Shown here: one piece after another, positions 20,813 to 30,689 of the stretch
Layout: each line of letters starts with the position of its first letter
Position numbering within the stretch: position 1 is the stretch's first letter
DNA from: Brachynemurus nebulosus
Lineage: Eukaryota; Arthropoda; Insecta; Neuroptera; Myrmeleontidae
Assembly: GCA_035578155.1 (NCBI GenBank)
Contig: JAPWDM010000015.1
Coordinates: 1,117,001-1,181,000, forward strand
Length of the DNA: 64,000 bases
Reading direction: 5' to 3'
Made by a program: the position numbers and the translations under genes
The notes under the pieces: generated by a model
Databases searched by the model: none
Told to the model about the DNA's origin: nothing
The model's input: the letters and a program-made list of their open reading frames with translations, nothing else

Positions 20813-23587
20813 TTAAATACTTTTAAAAAAAGTTACATATTTTATTATTTTTTTTTTTTTTAAGTTTGAAAGCATTTCAACTACACAAGGAATTTCCCTA
20901 TTGCATTTAATACCATATATTGCCTCTTGTAGTAAACTATATATATGTTCCGATTCTGCCGGGAATTTTAAATTAAATACAAAAAAAGATTTTAAGCAAC
21001 AATCTAGTGGTTTTAACACGCTAGATATTTTATAATTAATTTGGCCGTTTATATTCAAATATATTTCTTGGACGTTATCAAAATTGTCAATAATGATAAA
21101 AGGACTGATTGACAGATTGAAAGTTTTCATCTAATTTGTTTTTAATTATTTGTTTTAACTGATTTATATTAGGACATTGAATAATCATACTATCTGTAGA
21201 TTCTTCTGCAGATGGTTTCCAGTACTTCGTTTTACTTCTTCTGATACGGGCAGTTGGTGGAAAAATGTGACCTAGTAATTTTATTTTTATTGCATTTAAA
21301 GAATCTGGAAATTAAAACAGTTAATAATTAATAATTAAATAAAAAGTTTAATATTAAATTCATAAAAAGATAAATCTTGCCTTCACTAAAATTAATGTTC
21401 AATTTTTCATTTTTGAAGTTTGTTGTCTGTGTTAACGAATGGAAAAATAATGGCCATTTTTTAAATAGAATACAACTAGACTTCAGGGTATAAATTTCTA
21501 AAATCTTCTTCGACCTGAAAAGTTGGATATATATTATATTTAATGTAAAATCTACATATAATTTAAGTACGGGTAGTGGAAAATAGGTGAAATTAACTAT
21601 AATTGGTCTGACGTCATTAACAAATGAAGTAAAATTAGACGTACAATCTTACATTATTGCAGTTATTCTCACATAAAAAAAACAGAAAGGAAAACAAACA
21701 GAGGAAACTAAGTTCGTTTAATTTTGTTTCATTTGTTACATTTGTTTGATGACGTCAGACCAATTTTAGTTAATTTGACAACTGAGTACCACGTGGAACC
21801 ATTGACAATCAATGGTTGATATAACAGACAGTCCGCAAAAAAAAATGCTAACACTTGGATCGTCAATCGAAAAAATTTATAAAATGGAAAGATCCATTTA
21901 TTCAATTTTCCTACAGCATATACTCAATACTGACATTCCACAATTTAAATAGAATTTTTTTTATTAAATTAAGATGATCATAAGTGAGTAAATTAGGTAA
22001 ATACTTGATGTTTGTTGTTGTCTCTGTGTGTACCTGCTGAGCTATAAAACATATTCATGATTCAATGTTTTCCGCGCAGCAGAGAAAATTCTCTTACTTT
22101 TTGTTAGAAATTAATTTTAAATTATTATAAAATATTGCAATAAATAGGCCTTTACATGCAACGAACTGTATAAAATTAAATAATTTATTTGAACTTACCA
22201 AAATATATCCATTTGGTAACGAAAGTGAGGGCCAATTGGTTAAAAATGATTCGAAATTTACTTGTGCTTTGTTTTGTTTTCTGAAGCAATATGTTTTCCT
22301 CCAATGTCCAAGGAATTCGTCCCATGGCTCAACATTATTTTTTAGCCATTCAAAAGATTCCTCTCCGCCAAATACATAATACAAAATCCGCCAATACAAA
22401 ATATATTTAAATATGTAGTAGTTTTAATTTTGTACATACTTTTATTTATATAACGCCAACGTAAGCATTTTGTTTTGATTAGAAAAAAGTATGCTATACA
22501 TACCATTTAAATTATCGGGATTTGCGTTTTCTTTGCTTGTTGAAGCAATTTGTATGTTAGCTTGAAGTAATTTTTTTATTTTATTCCTGTATTTATCGAC
22601 CAGTTTGTCTCTCGAGAGTACTGAAACATTTGTTGGAGAATCAATTTCTTTTAGGGGTGGGATAAAATATGTTCCCTTAAGTTCATTTGGAAATAACTGA
22701 ATAATTTTATCGGCAACTACAGATAGTTCTCGATTTGTTAAACGTCTAAAAAGAAAAGATAAAAATAAATTTGTGTAAAAGATTAACTAACAACGGAAAA
22801 AAATTCTTTGTTTATTTAAATTTACCTGTTTACAGTATTTTTAAAAATATGTGAAATTATTATTTCCGTCAACATGTGTCGAATTTGTCTGTTTAAAATC
22901 CCTTTTTGTTAATAAGTACTAAGTATTATTTTGTCACTACAGGTTTCCTGAATAATTCTGGAAAATTCAAGTCCATCCACACTGTATTTTGGACCAATTT
23001 TAGTGTCTAAAATATTTTTTTTTTAAATTCAGCCATATAATGAAATTACAATTCATGGATAAACTTATACTTCCTCATTTTGTTGTAATGTGTCCTTGTG
23101 AACGGAGCTACTGGAAGGGGTAGCAGATGCACTCGAAAATATCTAATTTTAAAAAAAAAAAGTTCTTAGAAATTCACTTAAAATAAATATTGGAAAAATA
23201 TAACAAACACTTACAGATGAAGAATTGCTGTGTAAAACAATAGTATCTGATGATAATTCGTCAAAATTAGTATTAGCTTCAAAATCAGGGTTATGAATTA
23301 TTTTATAATTCCGCAGTTTGTTTAGAAACTTTACTCTGATTCCAACCTTAGGGATTAATTCTTTTAACTCGAGTTCTTCTAATAATAATAACGCTTCACA
23401 ATCAACAGCATTTTCTTTTTCAAATAAAAGAAAGAAAACTAATATTCACTGTTTGTATTAAATAATAAAAAAGGGAAATAGCTGTAAATTTACCTTTAAA
23501 TATATTAGACAGTTCTTCGAAACCCCATTCTTTTAACAAAGTTTTAATATCATTTTTTACTGTTAAAATATCAGACGCGGTAGCCAT
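20813..23587 (-). pseudogene. Multi-exon SAM-domain gene, decayed
   Basis: Exon 1 is 23587-23494 (MATASDILTVKNDI...EWGFEELSNIFK) and exon 2 is 23414-23215, joined in phase by GT-AG borders. Together they encode a SAM (sterile alpha motif) domain: LLKEWGFEELSNIF, CEALLLLEELELKELI, GIRVKFLNKL. Later exon-like blocks are IFSSASATPSSSS (about 23140), a block reading KGILNRQIRHMLTEIIISHI preceded by an in-frame TAA (about 22920), RLTNRELSVVADKIIQLFP (about 22745), WRILYYVFGGEESFEWL (about 22390), LLGHIFPPTARIRRSK...WKPSAEES (about 21270) and ISPFIIIDNFDNVQEIYLNI (21130). Stops and frame changes in the later blocks show decay. Similar SAM-plus-WKPS proteins occur as uncharacterised multi-copy families in insects and fish; their function is unknown to me. 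This may be host-derived or carried by a transposon. Confidence 0.6.
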
Positions 23588-24956
23588 ACTTGTTAAATTT
23601 GCCGAAAAAAAACGATGGAATATGTATTTTTTTCCGTTTTTCATCTAGATATCACACATTACAAACAAATTACTTAATTTTGCTTTACATTACTAATTAA
23701 TTATTAATTAAATAAAATTATTACTTACTTAGGTATATTGTAAAAATGTATATGGGTAGTTCTCCAAACGAAAGAAGAAAATGGACTTAATTCCGGCCCA
23801 ATATTTTTTTCATGCGTAAGCTTTGGCAAGTAGTTTTATTTCAGGTTGATGACATTTTTCACACTATTTCAAAGTGGCCAGTCAAAATATTAAAAATTAT
23901 AAATTTTATGGCCATTATAAAAAAAAAGAGACATCCAGGAAAGTGAAAATATGAGTAAAAAACTAAAATTAACAAAAGATAATTTCTTATATTCATTTTT
24001 ATTATTAAGTATAATTTATTAAACTATTAAACAATTTATTAATTTTTATTATTAAACAATTTTTATTATTAAACAATTTATTATTTGTTTAATAGATATT
24101 ATATATTATATTAGTAGTATATATATATATATATTAGTAGTTATATAGTGTATATATGTAAATATTAAAAAAAAAATTAAAAAATTAAAAAAAAACTAAA
24201 TAAATAAAAAAAAATTGGGATTTTATTATTTATTAAAAAATATTTGAAGTCATTTACTACAGTTTAATACATATTATATATTATATTAGTAGTATATAAC
24301 ATGTGTCAGTAGTTGTATTAATTATATAGTATATACTATATAGGTATAATACAAAAAAAAAATGCGAATTTATTTTTTATTAAAAAATATACGGAGTCAT
24401 TTATTACAGTATTCTAATGACATTTACCTAATTTATTTACATTATTTAAGTTAAATCCCCGTTTTCGGAGCTGCCAGGAGACTGAGACCAGGAGACTGAG
24501 AATTCTTCAACATTCTTTAAAAATCGGCTAAATAACGTTTTATAAAAAAAAAAAGACAGGTCTGGTATTCCAATACAGCATATTTACAACTCATACAACT
24601 GAAAAATTTCTTATATCCACAGTATTTTTCACGAAAATGCTGACCAGGATACTGAGAAATTGACTGGACCGAGTACGATCTCACTTACAATGTTAACTGA
24701 ATTAATTGATACAACCCCAAATTAAATAAAACATGTACTTTATTTTATTTATTATGTTTGAGTTAATTACTATGACAAACGATGATTTAATCGGAATATA
24801 ATTTTTTTATATTTTTTAAGTGTTTTGATTTGATAGGAGAATGATGCAAAGTTCGGGAGACAAAATTCAATAGAATATTTCTTTAAAAAAATATAAAAAA
24901 ATTCAAAAATTATTTATACAATAAAAAAGTACCAGTATTATAGATTACTACTGCAG

Positions 24957-25437
24957 GGCTAAATCTCATCTTGTTGGGTGTATAATAAAGTTTTATGATT
25001 GAACCCAAATCACAGCAGGAGAGATCGTTTACTTTTTGCAAAACGAAAAAAGTCCCTTTGAAAATCAATACATGTGTAGGTATACTAATGTATTATCTTT
25101 ATGTGCGTACCAGGTGTTACAAATTATTCATCTAGTAAAAATTGACCTACTAAAATAAATATATTTGTAATAAATTTCATATACGTAATTAACTTACTTT
25201 AATTAATTATAATTGTATAAATAGTATTAAGAAAACTGCTAAAATCACATTAATGATTTGTTGCTAATAATATAATTTAGCAAGATAAGTATGTACCTAT
25301 TTGATTTGTTAAAAGAGGTAATATTATTTTTAAATTGAATTAGTACCTATTTTTGAATTCTTAGTTGAAGTTTTCCGAAATATACCTAATAAATAATTTG
25401 CTGTAAATTATCAAACAATTACATATATCATAAATTA
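24957..25437 (+). repeat. Merlin left terminal inverted repeat
   Basis: This 481-bp repeat is the reverse complement of 26654-27135. It ends six bases before the transposase ATG, so it must also hold the promoter. Confidence 0.88.
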
Positions 25438-25443
25438 TACAAA

Positions 25444-26422
25444 ATGGAGTTTTTACAAAGTTTAATTAACTGCAATAATTACTTGGATCAAGTTGGCTTA
25501 ATTAATTTTTTATTAACCCATCATTTAATTCCGAGGCGGAAAAATTGCAGTTCGTGTGGGAATATACAGACAATCCAATCTAACGGTGAGTTTTTTTTTT
25601 AATAATTCAGTTATTACTATATACTTTTAATTTAACATTAACATTAACTTAACATTTTATATTATAGGTAAAAGGCATCACATTCATAGATGTAGCAATA
25701 GGAACTGCCTGAAGAAGGATTCAATCCGAAATGGAACTCTTTTTAATGGAATAAGGGTTCCCATTAAAAAATTCATTTTAGTTTTAATTGGTTGGATACT
25801 GAAGTATCCGACCAAAAGTATAAAACGGGAAACAGGCCTCTCAGATAATTCAGTTGGAAAAATATTAGATATATTTAGAAATATTTTAGAAGTTTGGCTA
25901 ATCGAGACCAGTTCGAAGATAGGCGGTGCAGACAGGACGGTTGAAATTGATGAGAGCGCGTTCGGGAAGAGAAAATTTAATAGAGGGCGTATAATTAAAA
26001 CAAAATGGGTAGTGGGTGGGATAGAAAGGGAAACATAAAAGTGTTTTTTAAAGGTGGTACAAAAACGGGACAGTACTACCCTTACCAATATTATTCTGGA
26101 TTTTGTAGAACCCGGGACCACCATTATTACGGATTGCTGGAGGGGTTACAAAACAAATATCCTAGAAAATTTAGGATTTACGCACTTTACGGTGAACCAC
26201 AACGAAAATTTTGTGAACCCTCTTAATCCTAACATTCACACTCAAAATATAGAATCTAACTGGTCGAAAATTAAGAGGGACATGAGACGAAGGATTGGAA
26301 GGATGTCCAGTTCAAAAACTGAAACTTATTTAGTAGAATATATGTGGAGAAGTCTTCACGTTACAAATGAGGAGCTATTTTCTGACTTTATTAATGCCGT
26401 AAATTATTTTTATCCTGTTTAA
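25444..26422 (+). pseudogene. Merlin transposase (DDE_Tnp_IS1595 type), two exons, one nonsense codon
   Basis: Exon 1 (25444-25585) and exon 2 (25668-26422) join in phase with GT-AG borders. The N-terminus has a zinc ribbon split by the intron: RRKNCSSCG, then HRCSNRNC. The catalytic core follows: VEIDESAFGKRKFNRG (first Asp), TTIITDCWRGY (second Asp) and QNIESNWSKIKRDMRRR (Glu), with FTHFTVNHNENFV before it. This is the standard Merlin arrangement. An in-frame TAA at 26036-26038 interrupts it between GIERET and KCFLKVV. The same frame stays open on both sides, so a point mutation is the simplest cause. The protein would cut and paste the element. The copy is probably inactive unless readthrough occurs. 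Confidence 0.88.
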
Positions 26423-26653
26423 TTACCATACTTCCTTATTACATATCCATTTATTTCCTACATCTACCTATCTCTACGAGCCGCTAACTACATTAATTTG
26501 ATGCATGGAATTATATTTACATATGTATCATATTTATGTGGTTGGTGGTATAGAGTATATTCTACATTACAAGTTTCCACATTCTGAGTTAAGAATAAAA
26601 AATTTAAAATACGATCCTTATATTAAATATTGTAAATTACCATATTACTTATT

Positions 26654-27135
26654 TAATTTATGATATATGTAATTGTTTGATAATTTACAGCAAATTATTT
26701 ATTAGGTATATTTCGGAAAACTTCAACTAAGAATTCAAAAATAGGTACTAATTCAATTTAAAAATAATATTACCTCTTTTAACAAATCAAATAGGTACAT
26801 ACTTATCTTGCTAAATTATATTATTAGCAACAAATCATTAATGTGATTTTAGCAGTTTTTCTTAATACTATTTATACAATTATAATTAATTAAAGTAAGT
26901 TAATTACGTATATGAAATTTATTACAAATATATTTATTTTAGTAGGTCAATTTTTACTAGATGAATAATTTGTAACACCTGGTACGCACATAAAGATAAT
27001 ACATTAGTATACCTACACATGTATTGATTTTCAAAGGGACTTTTTTCGTTTTGCAAAAAGTAAACGATCTCTCCTGCTGTGATTTGGGTTCAATCATAAA
27101 ACTTTATTATACACCCAACAAGATGAGATTTAGCC
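26654..27135 (-). repeat. Merlin right terminal inverted repeat
   Basis: This repeat matches the left one. Near-identity of the two long arms suggests recent insertion or gene conversion. It starts about 230 bp after the transposase stop codon. Confidence 0.88.
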
Positions 27136-27396
27136 CTACTGCAGTGTAAATTTTTTTTATACAGTCAGAAAAAATAATTATTTAGTCTACTATGTTTTAC
27201 TTTACAGACCAGGAGACTAAGAATTTTACATTTTGTGTCATTTTTTATAAAAAAATATATTTCGAAACCGGGTTATTTTGAGTGACCAGTTAGATGCAGT
27301 AATGGTTTACAGTTTCCATCTAGAAAAAATGTATTTTCCAAAATATTAATATATAAAATGCCGTCCAAAATTCCATAGTTTGAAGAACTACCCATA

Positions 27397-28130
27397 TAGG
27401 TATATAAATTTCTAATTTGTGTAAACAACATATTAAAAATATATTATTATTTCACACGACACAGGCACAACGCACATATGTAAATGATATTGAAAACTGA
27501 ACCACTTATGCAGTATGCACGCATTAAAAAACAAACATCCATACACAAATATATAAACATCCATACCTACACGGACACTACACCGATAGGCGATAACAAA
27601 ACATGGCAAATCATAATATGAGAGATAACAAAACAAGTTATATCTTGTTATGCAAACTGACTAAACACATAATATATCTGTTGTAAACAATAGTATTTAT
27701 TAAATTGACTGTATACAGAAAGAGTCAAAATGACACACTAAATAGTGTATTTAACCGTACATTTAGCTTGAAGAAACCTTTGATTTTTGATTAAACCATC
27801 CTTATTCAAATGTTTAACTGAAATAGAATTTTTTAAATGATTCAACTATATAAATAGCTGTTTCAAACTAATGTTTTAACTATATTATAAAATATTGCAA
27901 ACTAAGTGATGTAGTAGTTTTTGCTTATATATTTTATTAGTTTTACTCTAGTTAAAAGAAACCAATATCTTCAACATAGACCATTTAGTTATTTTAACGA
28001 TATTTTTTTTTCTCAGTGTATGTGAAGTAAGAAACTTTTCAATCCAAGTTTATTCTCAGAGATGTTAGATATTATTCACGCCAACTGTTTACTTAAAAAC
28101 AACCAGACAGTGCAGTAGTCAATGCGTATG
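27397..28130. other. Non-coding stretch
   Basis: No gene is recognisable. The 27433-27636 minus-strand frame is Cys/Tyr-rich and has no family signature, so I regard it as chance. The region is AT-rich. Confidence 0.4.
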
Positions 28131-28139
28131 ATTCCTATT

Positions 28140-29110
28140 GTTGTTTGAGAAAGTTGGTCTCATACATTGTGACACATTTTTGCTGCTTGAAAGATGTCAA
28201 TTTTTGAACTTTTGTCGCTTTTTTCCAACGCATCTGTCAAGAGCGTTTGTACAACAAGTTGCCGATAAAAATGCTTAAAATTTTTGATAATGCCTTGATC
28301 CATTGGCTGTTGTACAACGGACGTCGTGCTAGAGGAGAAACCAATAACCTTAACATTTCTCATGGTTGAAATAGAATTATGCGCTGTACAGTTGTCAATA
28401 AACAAGATGATTGTTCTGTTCTGTTTAGGGAAGGTTTTGTCGAGTTTTAACAGCCACTCTTCAAGGAGCTCTGATGTCATCCAAGTTTTTTTATTCGATG
28501 TAAAACATCTTGGATTTGCGGATTTGCCTATCATCAGTAAAGGCAGCTTTTAGGTGTCGCCCATATTAGCTCCAACTAATAAAGTTACTCTTTCCTTACT
28601 GTTTTCCCTCCACTGGAACGATCTTCTCTAAAAGTTAACGTTTTGTCCGGAGTAAATTTAAAAAACAAACCTGTTTCGTCTATGTTAAAAATGTCCTTCG
28701 TTGGAGTTTCTTCAATCATTTGTAAAACATTATCTTTCCAAACATTTGCAGCCTCTTGATTTACACTCTCACTTTCACCGCAGACAGACTTGAAGCTAAT
28801 ATTGTTTCTTTCCTTAAAACCGTCCAACCAACCGGCACTTGCTTTACTTTAAAATCATTTTTCCCTACTACCTACTGCAAACTCTTCTGCCTTTGTTCGG
28901 ACAAGGGGCCTTGATAATGGAATGTTTTCTTCCCGAGCTTGCTTAAACCACTTAAGTACACATTCATCCACTTGTGGATTATTTAGTTCTCTTGCTCTTT
29001 TACGGTCCTTATTTCCACTCAAAGCACTGTTTAATATTTTATCCTTATTTTTCAAAGAGTAGACACTGTGTTGGGTGCTATCCCATACTTTTTAGCAATG
29101 TCACATTTTT
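28140..29110 (-). pseudogene. Tigger/pogo transposase relic (TIGD-like), copy 1
   Basis: From right to left on the minus strand the pieces are a helix-turn-helix (KCDIAKKYGIAPNTVSTL), a CENP-B-type DNA-binding helix block (VDECVLKWFKQAREENIPL), the first catalytic Asp (FNIDETGLFFKF), the second (ILFIDNCTAHN) and the third (QPMDQGIIKNFKHFYR). All three acidic positions are kept. Frameshifts near 29055, 28840 and 28590 and a TAA near 28548 break the frame. The N-terminus stops where a 19-bp hairpin begins at 29119. The family is the Tc1/mariner-related pogo group. Confidence 0.82.
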
Positions 29111-29118
29111 TTACAGTC

Positions 29119-29179
29119 GAACTCCAAGAAATGCAACAAAATGTTCCCTTCCCCTCCTTAGTTGCATTTCTTGGAGTTC
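29119..29179. repeat. Perfect 19-bp inverted repeat, possible micro-MITE
   Basis: GAACTCCAAGAAATGCAAC at 29119-29137 is exactly reverse-complemented at 29161-29179, with a 23-base pyrimidine-rich loop. The left arm is preceded by TTACAGTC, so the end reads TA-CAGTCGAACTCC, a typical Tigger/pogo terminus. It may be a miniature Tigger derivative of about 70 bp. Confidence 0.6.
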
Positions 29180-29345
29180 TAGTGACGGTTCAGCGAGAAT
29201 ATATTTTGATTTAATTTTATATAAACAAAATAATATAGCGAAATATTCAAGTTTAATTTGAATGAATCTAAATATTTGAATGAAATTAGTAATTACCCTA
29301 CGTTGTTGAAATTGTTTTTTAAGGAAAAAAGAAAATCAAGAGAAA

Positions 29346-30540
29346 TCATTTATTATTGTAATTTTTTATTAAATATCCAAAAATTTGATTTAGATTTTGT
29401 ATTTGTTCTCTGGGAAAATCTTCACATTTTTCTAAAAAATTAGTAAGTGAACGCAAATTTCCGCAGTATTTTCTAATATCATTTTTAATTTTCTCCCCTT
29501 GTACTGGCTCTGTTTCTTCTTCACTCTCTTCCTTTAGAGTGTCTTCTGTTACATTTTTGACTTCGAAAATTATTTCTTCATCAGTTAACACTGCCAAAGT
29601 TGGAACATTCTCATCGCAGTTTAACCAATGATTAATATTATTTTCATCTATCTCTGGACAGGATGGAAATGTTATATCATCAGTTATAAGACTAACACTC
29701 TATTCAGTAACTGTTCTTAAAAGACACTTCAAACAATTTTTAATCGTTTGTTCACTTAGTGTTTCCCAAGCGTCACTCACCCATTGAAAACATAATCTTA
29801 AATTAATTTTTTAATAAAAGCTGGTACACTTTATAATTCATCTTTTAATAGCACGTCTTGTAACAATTTGTTTCTATACTGATTTTTAAAGGCTTGTATA
29901 ATTCCCTGATCTAAGGGCTGAATCAATGGAGTAACATTTGGTGGTAAAAACAATATTTCGACATTATCCACCACTTGAATTATGTCATGTGACGATGGAT
30001 GTGAAGCTGCATTTTCTAAAATTAACAAAACTTTTTTGTCCCCATGAACATCTTTTACTTCTTTGGAAAATATTTTGATCCAATTTAGGAATAGGTCAGA
30101 TGTCATCCAGACATTTTTTCTTCCCCTATATTCAACTGGAAGATTCGTTACATTTTTAAGACACCTTGGATTCTGAAATTGACCAATTACTAAAGGTCTG
30201 ATTTTGTGAGACTCGGTCGCATTTTTACAAAATAGGATTGTTATCCTTTCTTTTGATTTTTTAAAGCCGTAAGCGGCTGCCTCATCTTTTAATACAAGAG
30301 TCTTTTGTGGCAAAGACCTTCAGAAAAGTGTCAGATGACAGTTTTTCCCCGTGAATCGACAGTTTTCGAATACCGTGTTTTCTTTTAAAATTCCTTAGCC
30401 ATCCATTACTGGCCTTAAAATTCAATGAATGACCCAGTAAATTTGAAATTTTTAAAGCCTTTTCTTGCAATAGGCGGCCAGATATATTAATATTTAAGCT
30501 TCGTACTTGCTTCAACCATAAATAGGTTGTACAATTTTAT
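29346..30540 (-). pseudogene. Tigger/Jerky-type transposase relic, copy 2, with internal deletion
   Basis: The N-terminal piece (about 30540-30310) has CENP-B-type DNA-binding helices: ISGRLLQEKALKISN and FKASNGWLRNFKRKHGI. It joins directly to KTLVLKDEAAAYGFKKSKER, so the segment with the first catalytic Asp is deleted near 30310. The second catalytic block reads VLLILENAASHPS, with Glu where the family has Asp. The third, PLIQPLDQGIIQAFKNQYR, is kept. An acidic C-terminal tail follows at 29597-29346 after frame breaks. It differs from copy 1 and is a separate family. It cannot be active. Confidence 0.8.
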
Positions 30541-30574
30541 AAACACAAATCACCGTTTTTTGTGCCACGATAGT

Positions 30575-30681
30575 GTGTCGTGTTATTTCACGAGGTGCGC
30601 AAGAGGTAGGACCTCTGCTTGACCCAGGGGGTCAAGCCATGGTCCTACAAGAATTGCGCGCCTCGTGAAATAACACGACAC
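30575..30681. repeat. 107-bp near-perfect palindrome
   Basis: The outer arms are GTGTCGTGTTATTTCACGAG and its reverse complement, continuing with GCGC. The inner arms are GTAGGAC...CTTGACCC and GGGTCAAG...GTCCTAC around a 3-base centre. CCACGA occurs on both flanks and could be a target duplication. It is much GC-richer than its surroundings. A foldback MITE is the likely origin; no coding frame exists. Confidence 0.8.
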
Positions 30682-30689
30682 CACGACCG

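Larger units (their letters stand above)
24957..27135 (+). mobile_element. Merlin DNA transposon with 481-bp terminal inverted repeats
   Basis: The element is flanked by a perfect 9-bp duplication, CTACTGCAG (24948-24956 and 27136-27144). The ends start GGCTAAATCTCATCTTG. The inverted repeats run 24957-25437 and about 26654-27135 and match nearly base for base as far as I could compare. Merlin elements are known for 8-9-bp duplications and a transposase related to IS1016/IS1595. The transposase gene lies between the repeats. One nonsense codon is the only visible defect. Confidence 0.92.
24473..27221 (+). repeat. Four copies of a GACCAGGAGACTGAG motif in element C
   Basis: Copies lie at 24473-24486 (GCCAGG variant), 24486-24500 (exact), 24642-24656 (GGATAC variant) and 27207-27221 (ACTAAG variant). 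The last is on the far side of the nested Merlin. Three are followed by AAATT or AATT. The Merlin inserted into the array, so the array predates it. Confidence 0.7.
23751..27396. mobile_element. TA-flanked non-autonomous DNA element (family C) hosting a Merlin element
   Basis: The ends read TATGGGTAGTTCTCCAAAC and, inverted at the right, TATGGGTAGTTCTTCAAAC, with TA on both sides. The first 13 bases match the ends of element A at 9788-11062. Both elements also carry a similar AATATTTTTTT...GCG stretch near the left end. Without the nested Merlin (24957-27135) the element would be about 1.5 kb and non-coding. A motif, GACCAGGAGACTGAG, recurs four times. Confidence 0.7.

Noticed and set aside
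27433..27636. 67-residue minus-strand Cys-rich frame that might be a secreted peptide
   Set aside because: There is no clear signal peptide with cleavage site, and the Cys pattern is irregular.
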